Assembly: GCA_017416145.1 (NCBI GenBank)
Contig: JAFQDD010000008.1
Span: 1 to 64,000, forward strand
DNA from: Spirochaetaceae bacterium
Lineage (GTDB): Bacteria > Spirochaetota > Spirochaetia > Treponematales > Treponemataceae
Reading direction: 5' to 3'
DNA: 64,000 bases
Part shown: in pieces, positions 1 through 8,927 of the stretch
Layout of the letters: each line of letters begins with the position of its first letter
Numbering within the stretch: position 1 is the first letter of the stretch
Program-made: the position numbers and the translations under genes
Notes under the pieces: generated by a model
Told to the model about the DNA's origin: nothing
Database searches by the model: none
Seen by the model: the letters and a program-made list of their open reading frames with translations, nothing else

Positions 1-250
1 GGAGAGAGAAAACCCATTTTTTTCGATAAAACGGGTTTTCTCTCTCCACACCTCTCTCTTTCCCAAAAAAACGACCAGAGAGTTTGCCACTCTCTGGACT
101 CTGGGCTACTAGGTTGGTTCTGAATTTAGAGTTATTTCCTTACGTGCTAAGATGATGTCAGGAATGGCTCTACGAGCATTCCGTGTGTACACAGTCACTG
201 TGCGAAGTCGAAGTAAAGTGTGTTGACTCTACGTCGAGAATAACTCTACA
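1..250 (+). repeat. Dispersed structured repeat, copy 1 (left end cut by window)
   Basis: Non-coding. It opens with a long hairpin (1-47): outer arms GGAGAGAG and CTCTCTCC, inner arms AAAACCC and GGGTTTT, and a TTTCGAT loop. A second hairpin at 75-97 has arms CCAGAGAG and CTCTCTGG. A tail follows with a GGAAT..ATTCC hairpin near 170-192 and a degenerate GCGAAGTCGAAGTAA motif. The same order of modules is seen inverted at 22826-23193 and, shortened, at 40030-40172. The arms differ in sequence between copies but remain self-complementary. It lies downstream of purN. Confidence 0.75.
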
Positions 251-290
251 AACATTCAGCGATTTGAATAATAACAATCATTTCGGAATA

Positions 291-929
291 TTACTTTCCC
301 AATTCATCACACAACAAAATTAGGCCTTCTACCATTGCTTTGTGTTCTTCTGGTGCAATTCGGGCGTATAAAGTTTCTGGGGTGTCGTTTTCCAAAACTG
401 GTACTTTTTTTTGCAAAAGGATTTTTCCTGTGTCGCAACCAGCATCCACCAAGTGGATAGTACAACCGCTTTCCTTCTCTTTTGCAGCCAAAACTGCTTC
501 GTGAACATTGTGACCCCACATTCCAACACCGCCGAATTTTGGTAAAAGTGCTGGGTGCAAGTTGATAATTTTGTTTGAATATTGGTTTACAATATCCCCA
601 GACAAAACGGTTAAAAATCCTGCAAGAACGATAACTTCTATATCATTTTCTTTACAAAGTTCTAAAACTTTGTTTGAAACTGCCAGTCTTTTTTCTTCGA
701 TTGTGGCTTTTTCTGCAATTTCTTTTCCCATAACAGAATAAGGACTTGCGATTTCTGTTTTGATATTTGCATTTTTTCCTCGTTCAAGGGCATAAGCATT
801 TTTTGAACTAGAAACCACAAGAGAAATTGTATATGGACAATCCTTTTTGTGTGCAATTTCGTAATCAATTAGAGCCTGAAGATTTGTTCCACCACCAGAA
901 ACCAAAACCGCAGTTTTAATTTTATTCAT
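291..929 (-). CDS. purN: Phosphoribosylglycinamide formyltransferase
   Basis: This 212-residue protein transfers a formyl group from 10-formyltetrahydrofolate to GAR in purine biosynthesis, in the cytoplasm. The nucleotide-binding start SGGGTNLQAL is at residues 11-20. The catalytic triad of the family is visible as N123 and H125 in INLHPALLPK and D166 in VDAGCDTGK. Length is normal for PurN. It lies 31 bp downstream of hslU on the same strand and is probably the last gene of that run, since repeat copy 1 follows. An AAAGAG sequence precedes the ATG. No other purine genes are nearby. The family call is secure. Confidence 0.95.
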   Translation of the reverse strand: MNKIKTAVLVSGGGTNLQALIDYEIAHKKDCPYTISLVVSSSKNAYALERGKNANIKTEIASPYSVMGKEIAEKATIEEKRLAVSNKVLELCKENDIEVIVLAGFLTVLSGDIVNQYSNKIINLHPALLPKFGGVGMWGHNVHEAVLAAKEKESGCTIHLVDAGCDTGKILLQKKVPVLENDTPETLYARIAPEEHKAMVEGLILLCDELGK

Positions 930-960
930 ACTCTTTAACTCCGTTTTGTATTCCTCAAAA

Positions 961-2397
961 TTACAAGATGTATTTTGACAAGTCTTGGTTTTGAACTACG
1001 TCTTTTAGTTTTTCATCAACGTAAGATGCTGTAATTTCGATGGTTTCACCAGCGTGTTCATCGGCCTCAAAAGATAAATCTTCCAAAAGTGTTTCCATAA
1101 TTGTGTGAAGACGTCTAGCACCAATGTTTTCAACTTTTTGGTTTACATCAGCAGCAAGAGAACTTAATCTATCAATTGCTTCATCTGTAAATTTGATAGT
1201 AACATCTTCTGTTTCTAAAAGGCTTGTATATTGTTTTGTTAAAGCGTTTTTTGGCTCTGTTAAAATTCGTTTAAAATCTTCTGCACTTAAGGATTCAAGC
1301 TCCACACGAAGTGGGAAGCGACCTTGTAATTCTGGAATCAAATCACTTGGTTTTGAAACATTAAAAGCACCAGCTGCAATAAAGAGAATGTGAGTTGTAT
1401 CAATTACGCCAAATTTTGTGTTTACGTTTGAACCTTCCACGATTGGCAAAATATCCCGTTGAACACCTTCTCTAGAAACATCTTGACTACCGCTTCCGCT
1501 ACCTTTCGCTGCAATTTTGTCGATTTCGTCAATAAAAATGATACCCATTTCTTGAACACGGTTTCTAGCTTCTTCAGCAACTTTGTCTGGGTCTGTCATT
1601 TTATCAAGTTCTTCTTCCAAAATGATTTTTCGAGCTTCTGCTATTGTAACGTTTTTCTTGCTTGAACGAGGACCAGAAAGCATTGTTGCAATTCCTTGCA
1701 TTGCACTTTCCATGTCTTCCATGTTTCCACCAGCAAAAATCTCGAAGGTTGGCATTTTATTTCCGCGGGATGCCACAACTTCTACAGTTCTGTCTTCTAG
1801 CTTACCTTCACGAAGCATAACTCTAAATTTTTCCCGAGTTTCTGCCATATTTCCCTTGTCAGCTTCGTTTTCAGCTGGAAGGTTTTCTGGATTTTGAACT
1901 GGAGCTTGTCCCATTCCAAAAAATGTTTTTTTCTTTTTTGTGTCTTTTCCGCTGCCTGGTAAAAGTAAATCTAGCAAAGCATCTTCAACTTTTTCTTCGG
2001 CTTTTACTCGTAAATCTTCTTGCATTTCAGATTTTACCATTTTGTAGCCAACAGCCATTAAATCACGAATCATAGATTCCACATCACGGCCAACGTAACC
2101 AACTTCTGTATATTTTGTAGCTTCAACTTTCAAAAATGGTGCCCCGCAGAGTTTTGCAAGACGACGAGCAATTTCAGTTTTACCAACACCAGTTGGCCCA
2201 ATCATTAAGATATTTTTTGGAGCAATTTCATCTCTAATATCTTCTGGCAACTTTAAGCGACGAGTTCTGTTTCTAAGGGCAATAGCCACAGATTTTTTTG
2301 CTTTTTGTTGACCTACAATGTAAGTATCAAGTTTATTTACAATTTCTCTTGGAGTTAAATCTTCAAGAGCTTGTTTTTTTTCTGCTGTAGTTTCCAT
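961..2397 (-). CDS. hslU: ATP-dependent protease ATPase subunit HslU (ClpY)
   Basis: AAA+ unfoldase that feeds proteins into the HslV peptidase. Walker A is GPTGVGKT at residues 67-74, a Walker B FIDEIDK lies in the middle, and the protein ends in LSKYIL, the tail that docks into and activates HslV in this family. An I-domain-like insertion rich in Lys and Glu lies between. I chose the ATG at 2397 (478 residues). The frame stays open upstream to 2466, but that would overlap hslV by 56 bp and adds 23 residues unlike HslU. With this start the genes are 13 bp apart, with AGGA near the hslV stop serving as the ribosome site. Confidence 0.95.
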   Translation of the reverse strand: METTAEKKQALEDLTPREIVNKLDTYIVGQQKAKKSVAIALRNRTRRLKLPEDIRDEIAPKNILMIGPTGVGKTEIARRLAKLCGAPFLKVEATKYTEVGYVGRDVESMIRDLMAVGYKMVKSEMQEDLRVKAEEKVEDALLDLLLPGSGKDTKKKKTFFGMGQAPVQNPENLPAENEADKGNMAETREKFRVMLREGKLEDRTVEVVASRGNKMPTFEIFAGGNMEDMESAMQGIATMLSGPRSSKKNVTIAEARKIILEEELDKMTDPDKVAEEARNRVQEMGIIFIDEIDKIAAKGSGSGSQDVSREGVQRDILPIVEGSNVNTKFGVIDTTHILFIAAGAFNVSKPSDLIPELQGRFPLRVELESLSAEDFKRILTEPKNALTKQYTSLLETEDVTIKFTDEAIDRLSSLAADVNQKVENIGARRLHTIMETLLEDLSFEADEHAGETIEITASYVDEKLKDVVQNQDLSKYIL

Positions 2398-2410
2398 ATT
2401 CTTATAAATC

Positions 2411-2950
2411 CTATAGTTCTTCAACTGTAATGTGATTATTTGTGTAAATACAAATATTTCCTGCAATTTTTAAGCTTTTTTCAGCAATTTCTTTTGCAGA
2501 ATAATTTGATGATTCAAGATAAGCCAAAGCTGCTGAGTATGCGTAATTTCCGCCAGAGCCAATAGCCAAAACATCATTTTCTGGTTCAATAACGTCACCA
2601 TTTCCAGAAATCAAAAGGATTTTGTCCTTATTTGCAACCAAAAGCAAGGCTTCAAGATTTCTAAGAGCTTTGTCTGTTCTCCACATTTTTGCAAGTTCTA
2701 CAGCAGCTCTTGTAATATCTCCGTTATATTCCCCAAGTTTTGCTTCAAACTTGTCAAAAAGGTTAAAAGCGTCTGCTGTAGCCCCTGCAAAGCCAGTTAA
2801 AACTCTGCCTTCATACATTCTTCGCACTTTACGGGCATTTCCCTTCATTACAGTATCGCCCATTGTAACTTGTCCGTCACCAGCCATAGCCACGTGACCA
2901 TCTTTTTTTACTGCAATAACAGTAGTACTTCGTACTTTTTCGTAAGACAT
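2411..2950 (-). CDS. hslV: ATP-dependent protease peptidase subunit HslV (ClpQ)
   Basis: Proteasome-like threonine peptidase, 179 residues, partner of HslU. By alignment with the family, the mature N-terminus is probably T9 of the STTVIAV sequence, so an eight-residue propeptide would be removed; this is longer than the single Met of E. coli HslV. The motif AGDGQVTMG follows, as in other HslV proteins. It lies 3 bp after xerC and just before hslU, matching the codV-clpQ-clpY order known from Bacillus. An AAGGAA ribosome site precedes the ATG by about 8 bp. Confidence 0.95.
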   Translation of the reverse strand: MSYEKVRSTTVIAVKKDGHVAMAGDGQVTMGDTVMKGNARKVRRMYEGRVLTGFAGATADAFNLFDKFEAKLGEYNGDITRAAVELAKMWRTDKALRNLEALLLVANKDKILLISGNGDVIEPENDVLAIGSGGNYAYSAALAYLESSNYSAKEIAEKSLKIAGNICIYTNNHITVEEL

Positions 2951-2953
2951 CTA

Positions 2954-3883
2954 TCATTCCTTTCCGTGTGGATGTGCACGGTTATATATTTCTATCAGCT
3001 TTTCTGCTGTAATATGCGTGTATCGCTGAGTGGTGGAAATACTGGAGTGACCCAAAAGTTCTTGAACAACTCGAATATCCGCACCGTTGTTTAGCATTGT
3101 TGTGGCAAAAGTATGCCGAAATGCGTGGGGATTCATGGGCTTATTCGTTCCTTCAATAGAAGAATATCTACCGATAATATAACGAATTCCACTAACGCTT
3201 AAAGGTTTTCCCTGTTGATTTACAAACAAAATCCCCTTATCATCTGTAACCTTTACCCTTTCTTTTCGCTCTGCAATATAAAGTTTTAGAGCCTCTTTTG
3301 CTTCCTTTGAAAAAAACACATAACGCTGCTTTCTTCCCTTTCCGAAAACCAAAGCCGACTCAAAATCAGAAGAAATATCCTTTAGTTTTAAGCCCTGAAT
3401 CTCTGAAACACGACAGCCAGTTGAATAAAGGGTTTTAAAAAGTGCTTCATCTCGACTTGGCCACAAAAGCTCAGTTTCCTCAGGTTTATTGCAAAGCTCA
3501 GTAACTTCATCCTTTGTCATAAAGCGAGGTAACTTTTGGGGATTTTTCAAAGTCTTTACTTCAAAACTAGGGTTAATACTAATATACTGAAGTCTTTTGC
3601 AATAGGCAAATAAAGATTTAAAAGCTGATATAAATCTGTTTACCCGAGCTGGAGAAAAATTTTTTCTAACAAGAAAACTTACAGAAGTTCTCAAATCCTC
3701 TGTGGTAATTTCCGCTATAGAAAAACTTTCCTTTCCGTATTCTTTACCGTAGAGGGAAGAAAGATTTTTCCCAAGCAACTCTAAATCAGTTTTGTAAGCC
3801 AAAACCGTATTTTCAGAGAGCTTTTTTACAGATTCTATATAAACTATAAATTCTTCTACAACGCTATTATAATCAGTTTTCAA
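2954..3883 (-). CDS. xerC: Tyrosine recombinase XerC (probable)
   Basis: Site-specific recombinase of 309 residues. The N-terminal SAM-like DNA-binding domain is followed by the catalytic domain: Arg in TGCRVSEI, Lys in GKGRKQR, HxxR in HAFRHTFA, His in GHSSISTT and the nucleophile Tyr in TQRYTH. The family resolves chromosome dimers at dif. The start is a TTG at 3883, the first possible start, overlapping topA by 11 bp; no early ATG or GTG exists. The position between topA and hslV matches codV/xerC in Bacillus, which is why I name it XerC and the copy at 8031 XerD. The XerC/XerD split is an inference from context. Confidence 0.85.
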   Translation of the reverse strand: MKTDYNSVVEEFIVYIESVKKLSENTVLAYKTDLELLGKNLSSLYGKEYGKESFSIAEITTEDLRTSVSFLVRKNFSPARVNRFISAFKSLFAYCKRLQYISINPSFEVKTLKNPQKLPRFMTKDEVTELCNKPEETELLWPSRDEALFKTLYSTGCRVSEIQGLKLKDISSDFESALVFGKGRKQRYVFFSKEAKEALKLYIAERKERVKVTDDKGILFVNQQGKPLSVSGIRYIIGRYSSIEGTNKPMNPHAFRHTFATTMLNNGADIRVVQELLGHSSISTTQRYTHITAEKLIEIYNRAHPHGKE

Positions 3884-6080
3884 CTTCTTCGCCAGCTGTG
3901 TGCAAATATGTACAATCAGGATTTATACAAGATTTAAATGATCCATGTTTTTTGTCGTATTTTTCAACCATAAACCAACCACATTTTGGACAATATTGAT
4001 CAATTGGCTTAAAGTGAGAAATAAAATCGCAAGTTGGATAATTTGTACATCCGTAAAAAGACTTTGATTTTCCCTTGTTTTTACGCTCTACAATTTCCCC
4101 ATTACATTCAGGACGAGGACATTTTGCCAAAGGAATTGATTTTGTGTTGTGACAAGCTGGGAAACCAGAACAAGCCAAAAAGTAACCAAAACGACCAAGT
4201 TTTTTTAGCATAGGTTTTCCGCAAAGTTCACAAGTTTTGTCAGTAACCTCGTCCATAGAGCCTTTTACGCTTTCCAAAGTAGACATAACTTCGTCCACAT
4301 GATTTTTGAACGGAAAGAAAAAGTCGCCCATCATTTTTGGCCATTCTACTTTGCCTTCTTCCACTTCATCTAGTTTAGACTCAATTTCTGCGGTAAAGTT
4401 TTCGTTTATCACATCTGGGAAAGAATCCACCAAAATATCGTTAATCATCTTTCCAAGAGGAGTTGGCACAAACTGTTTGTTATTTCTACTGATATAATAT
4501 CTATCTAGCAAAACAGAAATAATTGGTGCGTAAGTTGAAGGTCGTCCAATCCCCTTTTCCTCTAGAGTTTTTACAATAGAAGCATCAGTGTATCTTGCAG
4601 GTCCAGAAGTAAAATGCTGTTCTGGAGAAAAATCTGTAGCCTTAAGCTCTTCCCCAATTTTTAAACTAGGAATTGACCCTGTGATTTCTTCCTTTGAAGA
4701 AAGAAGTTTCACCACATTGTAAAAACCTTTTTCTGTAACTTTTGTAGAAGAAACTCGGAACAAAGCCTCATCTGCTTTAATATCAACACTGGTAGTTAAA
4801 CATTTTGCCCCCTTCATTTGGCTAGAAACAAAAGCTTCCCAAATCAATTGATACAAGCGAAGTTCATCCCGTGATAAAAATTCTTTTACGTAATCTGGAG
4901 TGTATTCAGTGTAAGTTGGGCGGATTGCTTCGTGGGCATCTTGAGCTTTTTTACCAACTGCGTATTCCACAGGTTTTTCAGGTAAATCATTTGGAAAGTT
5001 CTTCCCAATCCAAGAGCGAACATCTTCAAGGGCAGAGTCTGAAATACGCACAGAGTCTGTACGCATGTAAGTAATCAAACCAACTCGCTTTGAGCCAATG
5101 TTTACACCTTCATAAAGTTTTTGAGCAATTTGCATTGTTTTTTTGGAAGTAAAACCAAGTCTTGTAGCAGCAGATTGTTGCAACTTAGAAGTTGTAAAAG
5201 GGGCTTTTGGTTTTACATTACGTTCGCTTTCTTTTATATCAGAAACAACGCACTTTGCATTTTTTATAGCTTCAATGATTTTATTTACATCGTTTTCAGA
5301 TTTTAGCTCAGGTTTCTTTCCTTCGTATTGAACAAGTTGAGCTTTGCAATTAGATTTTCCCTTTGCAAAAGTAGCTTCCAAAGTCCAATATTCCTCTGGA
5401 ATAAACTCTAAAACCTCTTTTTCCCGCTCACAAATTAGTCTTAAAGCCACAGATTGCACACGACCTGCAGAAAGTCCGTTTTTTACCTTCACCCACAAAA
5501 GCGGAGAAAGATTGTATCCCACAAGTCTATCCAAAACACGACGAGCTTTTTGAGCGTTTACCTTTTCTTCATCAATTACAGATGGATTTTTAACAGCTTC
5601 TTTTATGGCAACGGGAGTAATTTCATTAAACACAATTCGTTGAATCGGAGCCGAAGTTTTTCCAACAAAAGCGTTGTTCAAGTGCCAAGCAATAGCTTCT
5701 CCTTCCCGGTCATTATCACTTGCTAGAAGAACAAGAGTAGATTTTTTTGCTTCCTTTTGCAAATCCTTCAAAATAGCAGCACGGCCTCTAACAGTTATGT
5801 ACTCAGTCTGAAAATTATTTTCTGGATCAATAGCAATTCTTGATTTTGGCAAATCAATTAAGTGTCCCATAGAGGCCTTTACAGTGTAACCAGCACCCAA
5901 ATACTTTTCTATAGTTTTTGCCTTAGCAGGAGACTCTACCACAACCAAAACAGATTTTTTTGCTTTTGTGCTCTTAGCTGTGCTTTTTGCTCCCTTAGAA
6001 GTTTTTTTAGCAGCTGCTTTTGTTTTTGTAGTACTTTCTTCTGCTTTACTTTTGCTAACTTTTTTTTCAAGTGTTGCCAT
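3873..6080 (-). CDS. topA: DNA topoisomerase I
   Basis: Type IA topoisomerase that relaxes negative supercoils, 735 residues from the ATG at 6080. That start has AAGGTGG 6 bp upstream, whereas the ATG at 6086 directly abuts it. A Lys/Ala/Ser/Thr-rich tail of about 40 residues precedes the TOPRIM domain (VVVESPAKAKT; DNDREGE at 122-128). The catalytic Tyr is Y338 in GLITYMRTDS. The C-terminus carries three four-cysteine zinc ribbons (CELCGKP..., CPRPEC..., CPKCGW...). The gene overlaps xerC and nearly abuts dprA. The basic N-terminal extension is unusual and may add DNA contacts. Confidence 0.95.
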   Translation of the reverse strand: MATLEKKVSKSKAEESTTKTKAAAKKTSKGAKSTAKSTKAKKSVLVVVESPAKAKTIEKYLGAGYTVKASMGHLIDLPKSRIAIDPENNFQTEYITVRGRAAILKDLQKEAKKSTLVLLASDNDREGEAIAWHLNNAFVGKTSAPIQRIVFNEITPVAIKEAVKNPSVIDEEKVNAQKARRVLDRLVGYNLSPLLWVKVKNGLSAGRVQSVALRLICEREKEVLEFIPEEYWTLEATFAKGKSNCKAQLVQYEGKKPELKSENDVNKIIEAIKNAKCVVSDIKESERNVKPKAPFTTSKLQQSAATRLGFTSKKTMQIAQKLYEGVNIGSKRVGLITYMRTDSVRISDSALEDVRSWIGKNFPNDLPEKPVEYAVGKKAQDAHEAIRPTYTEYTPDYVKEFLSRDELRLYQLIWEAFVSSQMKGAKCLTTSVDIKADEALFRVSSTKVTEKGFYNVVKLLSSKEEITGSIPSLKIGEELKATDFSPEQHFTSGPARYTDASIVKTLEEKGIGRPSTYAPIISVLLDRYYISRNNKQFVPTPLGKMINDILVDSFPDVINENFTAEIESKLDEVEEGKVEWPKMMGDFFFPFKNHVDEVMSTLESVKGSMDEVTDKTCELCGKPMLKKLGRFGYFLACSGFPACHNTKSIPLAKCPRPECNGEIVERKNKGKSKSFYGCTNYPTCDFISHFKPIDQYCPKCGWFMVEKYDKKHGSFKSCINPDCTYLHTAGEEVEN

Positions 6081-6091
6081 TGTCATCCACC

Positions 6092-7084
6092 TTAAAAACT
6101 AAACTCATTTTGAATTATATATTTTCCGCTTTCCAAAACCACATCCGCAGAATCCGTAACAATCGCACCTTCTGCAATATATTCTTCGATTCCACGAATA
6201 ATTCTAGAACCAGCTTTTTTCTTTTTATTTTTCGTTTCTAGATTCACACTAGAAAAATGATTATTTCCAGAAAGGATTTTTGCATAACCCAAAGACACAG
6301 GATGAAAAAATACATCCCGATTTTGATCTAAGGCGTAATCCACCGTAATCAAAGACCCAGATTTTTCTAGAGCTTCAATCACCATAACCCCAATAGAAAC
6401 CCCACTTATCAAACGATTCCTCTCTGGAAAATGATAAGCCAAAGCAGGAGTTCCTAGTGGATATTCACTTAAAACACAGCCACCAGAACGTAAAATACGA
6501 CCTGCAAGAGATTTATTTCCAGAAGGATATATCGTATCTATCCCAGAGCCTAAAAAAGCCACTGTAGAACCGATTTCCCCTTGCTCAGATTCCACTGCCA
6601 AAGCCCCCTTGTGAGCCGCAGCATCAATTCCCAAAGCAAGTCCAGAAACCACAGTTCCACCTCTTTCAGCCACAGCTTCTGAAAAATCAAAAGCGGCTTT
6701 CATCCCCTCAGTATCAGGATGGCGAGTTCCCACCACACCAACACAAGGTTTTTTCAGACAACCAATATTACCTCGATAATACAAGGCAAAAGGAACAGGT
6801 TTAATTTCTTTCAGCAAAGGAGGAAAATCCTCATCCAAAACAGACACAATATCAATTTTATATTGTTCCATCAATGACAAATCTTTTTCCACCTGCTTCA
6901 AAAGCAAATCAGGATTCCATTGAGTTTTATCCAAATTCTTTCCAGAAAGTTTTTTTAACTCTTCTATAGAAAGTAATGCAACCTTAGACAAATTGTCAAG
7001 ATTATTCAACAAGACAATCTTTTGACCACAGGATAAAAAACTCATCCGAGACAAGGCAACAACCAAATCTCTTTTATGCGTCAT
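6092..7084 (-). CDS. dprA: DNA-processing protein DprA (Smf)
   Basis: DprA binds incoming single-stranded DNA and loads RecA during natural transformation; its role in spirochaetes is not established. The 330-residue protein has the Rossmann-like core: VGVVGTRHPD, VVSGLALGIDAAAHKGAL, GSGIDTIYP, FPERNRLISG and EALEKSGSLITVDYALDQNR. An N-terminal helical region of about 100 residues precedes it. It overlaps the upstream lipoprotein gene by 11 bp, and its stop lies beside the topA ribosome site, so it is part of the same transcript. The order dprA-topA-xerC-hslVU is widely conserved. Confidence 0.93.
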   Translation of the reverse strand: MTHKRDLVVALSRMSFLSCGQKIVLLNNLDNLSKVALLSIEELKKLSGKNLDKTQWNPDLLLKQVEKDLSLMEQYKIDIVSVLDEDFPPLLKEIKPVPFALYYRGNIGCLKKPCVGVVGTRHPDTEGMKAAFDFSEAVAERGGTVVSGLALGIDAAAHKGALAVESEQGEIGSTVAFLGSGIDTIYPSGNKSLAGRILRSGGCVLSEYPLGTPALAYHFPERNRLISGVSIGVMVIEALEKSGSLITVDYALDQNRDVFFHPVSLGYAKILSGNNHFSSVNLETKNKKKKAGSRIIRGIEEYIAEGAIVTDSADVVLESGKYIIQNEFSF

Positions 7085-7808
7085 ACATAATATCCATTAC
7101 GATTTTTTTATTTGCTTCAGCCTCAGCCCTAGTTTCATCAGAAGTTGTAGTAGCAATTATTCTATCATACATATCAATAGCTAACTGAAATTCATAATTA
7201 ACATAATAAGCCCGAGCCAAAACAAACATAGCATCAGTATCCTTTGTTTCGATTGTTAAAAATTTCTCCAACAAAGGAATAGCCTTTGCACTTTTACTTT
7301 TATCAAACTCAAAAACATACAAAACAGCCAAACCATACAAAGCTCGAGTATAAGTTGGATTTAGCTCAATAGCCCGAGAATAAGCACTTTCTGCCAACTT
7401 CAAATAATTTTCCCGTTTTGACAAATCCCCAGTTGCACCATAATCCAAAGAAGCATCCGCCATATAACCAGCACACAAACCCACATAATAATACAAGTTC
7501 GGATTTGCAGGATAATACATTATAGCCTTTTCAAAAGCAGCCAAAGCATCACCATACATTCCCTCGTCCAAATAACGAGAGCCAAGGATTTTCCACCAAA
7601 TTCCAGTTTGCTGCTCCGCAATCATAATATCATTGATTCTATTTTCATATTTTCCGATAGCATCTTTTAATTCATCCACAGTAGTTGGAGAACTCACCCC
7701 TTCTTCCATAGCTTGAAGACGTTTAATCTGATTATAACTTTTACCACAAGACACAAAAATCAGAGAAACGATTAAAAAACAACACAAAATATAAAAAGAT
7801 TTTTTCAT
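7074..7808 (-). CDS. TPR-repeat lipoprotein
   Basis: Predicted lipoprotein of 244 residues. A hydrophobic signal (YILCCFLIVSLIFVSC) ends in a lipobox-like FVSC, so the mature protein would be lipid-anchored at a membrane. About three tetratricopeptide-like units are visible (AAFEKAIMYYPANP..., AESAYSRAIELNP..., AIDMYDRII), which mediate protein contacts in this family. I chose the ATG at 7808 because GAGG lies 6 bp upstream; the ATG at 7820 overlaps that site. It overlaps dprA by 11 bp. Its place between division and DNA-processing genes hints at an envelope or assembly role, but no partner is shown. Confidence 0.8.
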   Translation of the reverse strand: MKKSFYILCCFLIVSLIFVSCGKSYNQIKRLQAMEEGVSSPTTVDELKDAIGKYENRINDIMIAEQQTGIWWKILGSRYLDEGMYGDALAAFEKAIMYYPANPNLYYYVGLCAGYMADASLDYGATGDLSKRENYLKLAESAYSRAIELNPTYTRALYGLAVLYVFEFDKSKSAKAIPLLEKFLTIETKDTDAMFVLARAYYVNYEFQLAIDMYDRIIATTTSDETRAEAEANKKIVMDIMYDA

Positions 7809-8030
7809 AAAATACCTCATATTAAATTATATATCTTAATTTCAATTTTTTTTAAAATATATTCCAAAATTTTATAATAGGTCAATATTTTTTTATGGAG
7901 CAACCCACTTCCCAGTGAAAACCTGCTATTCGGGGTTCCGCAGGGAAATCCCTGCTCCATTCCAAGCCACCTTGTGCCTTGGAACGGCTTCGCCGCCCCT
8001 ACTATCAGGGCTAGGCTTCTACAAAACCTA
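7809..8030. repeat. Intergenic GC-rich palindromic island
   Basis: This gap between xerD-like and the lipoprotein gene contains a GC-rich patch (about 7895-8020) unlike its AT-rich surroundings. Two hairpins are clear: GCAGGGA AA TCCCTGC at 7940-7955, and TTCCAAG (7960-7966) pairing with CTTGGAA (7978-7984). A short open frame crosses it, but its composition looks like a translated repeat, not a protein. It resembles a mobile palindromic repeat or a relic; no second exact copy is in the window. Confidence 0.5.
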
Positions 8031-8927
8031 TTATTTTTCCTCTTTCTCAAAAAATTCCTTATGAAAATCCTTTAACTCAGAATTATCCACATGGGTATAA
8101 ATTTGAGTCGTTGCCAAATCTGAATGTCCCAATAATTGTTGTACACTCCGTAAATCAGCACCACCTTGCAAAAGATGAGTTGCAAAAGAGTGACGCAAAG
8201 TGTGAACCTTACTTTCAACCCCAGCCAAAGCCTTAATTTCTTGAAAACGCTTCCATATTCCCTTTCTGGAAAACTGCTTCCCCTGATAATTCACAAAAAC
8301 AAAGGGTACATTTTTTCGACCGACAATTTTTGGACGTTCTTCTTCTATCCATTTTGTAAGCCAAATTTTTGCATCCTCTCCAAAAGGCACAAGACGCTCC
8401 TTATTCCCCTTTCCCAAAACAAACAAAATTCCTTCTTTTAAATAAATATTTTGAAGCAATAGTCCAGAAACTTCACTAATTCTAAGCCCAGAAGAATAAA
8501 TTATTTCAAACAAAGCTCTATCCCGAATCCCAAGAGAAGTTGAAACATCAATCGAAGCAAGAAGAGTTTCCACTTCATCTACAGAAAGAACTTTTGGAAT
8601 TTTAATTGATTTTCGAGGTCGTTCTAGCAAAAAACCAAGATTTTCCTTCCAGACTCCCAGTCTCACAAGATAACTTCCAAAAGAACGTATAGCAGAAATT
8701 TCTTTTGCCACAGTTGTTTCGTCAGACTGAGTTTGTCTTGTTACAAAAAAAATCATTAAATCTTGGATGGAAAGATTTTCTAAATCAAGATTTTTTTCTA
8801 AAAGCCAATTTGTAAAGATTTTTATTGATATGAGATAAGTTTCAGAAGTGTTTTTAGACTTGCCCTCAACAGTTATCAAATCATTATGATAACCGTTGAG
8901 GAAAGAAGAAAACTTATTTTTTTCCAA
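8031..8927 (-). CDS. xerD: Tyrosine recombinase, XerD-like
   Basis: Second Xer-family recombinase in the cluster, 298 residues. Catalytic residues are present: Arg in [12 protein letters not shown], Lys in [12 protein letters not shown], HxxR in [11 protein letters not shown], His in GHSDLATTQ and Tyr in TQIYTH. The N-terminal SAM-like domain covers about residues 1-95. It overlaps ftsZ by 14 bp, so it is probably translated with the division genes, which fits a role in resolving chromosome dimers at septation. The XerD name follows from having another Xer copy in the XerC position at 2954; sequence alone does not separate the two. Confidence 0.85.
   Translation of the reverse strand: MEKNKFSSFLNGYHNDLITVEGKSKNTSETYLISIKIFTNWLLEKNLDLENLSIQDLMIFFVTRQTQSDETTVAKEISAIRSFGSYLVRLGVWKENLGFLLERPRKSIKIPKVLSVDEVETLLASIDVSTSLGIRDRALFEIIYSSGLRISEVSGLLLQNIYLKEGILFVLGKGNKERLVPFGEDAKIWLTKWIEEERPKIVGRKNVPFVFVNYQGKQFSRKGIWKRFQEIKALAGVESKVHTLRHSFATHLLQGGADLRSVQQLLGHSDLATTQIYTHVDNSELKDFHKEFFEKEEK

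Noticed and set aside
2398-2466. N-terminal extension of HslU
   Set aside because: It overlaps hslV coding sequence and is unlike the family; the ATG at 2397 fits the gene spacing.
7817-8050. 77-codon minus-strand frame beside the lipoprotein gene
   Set aside because: It crosses the GC-rich palindromic island and overlaps the xerD-like end; composition is that of a repeat.
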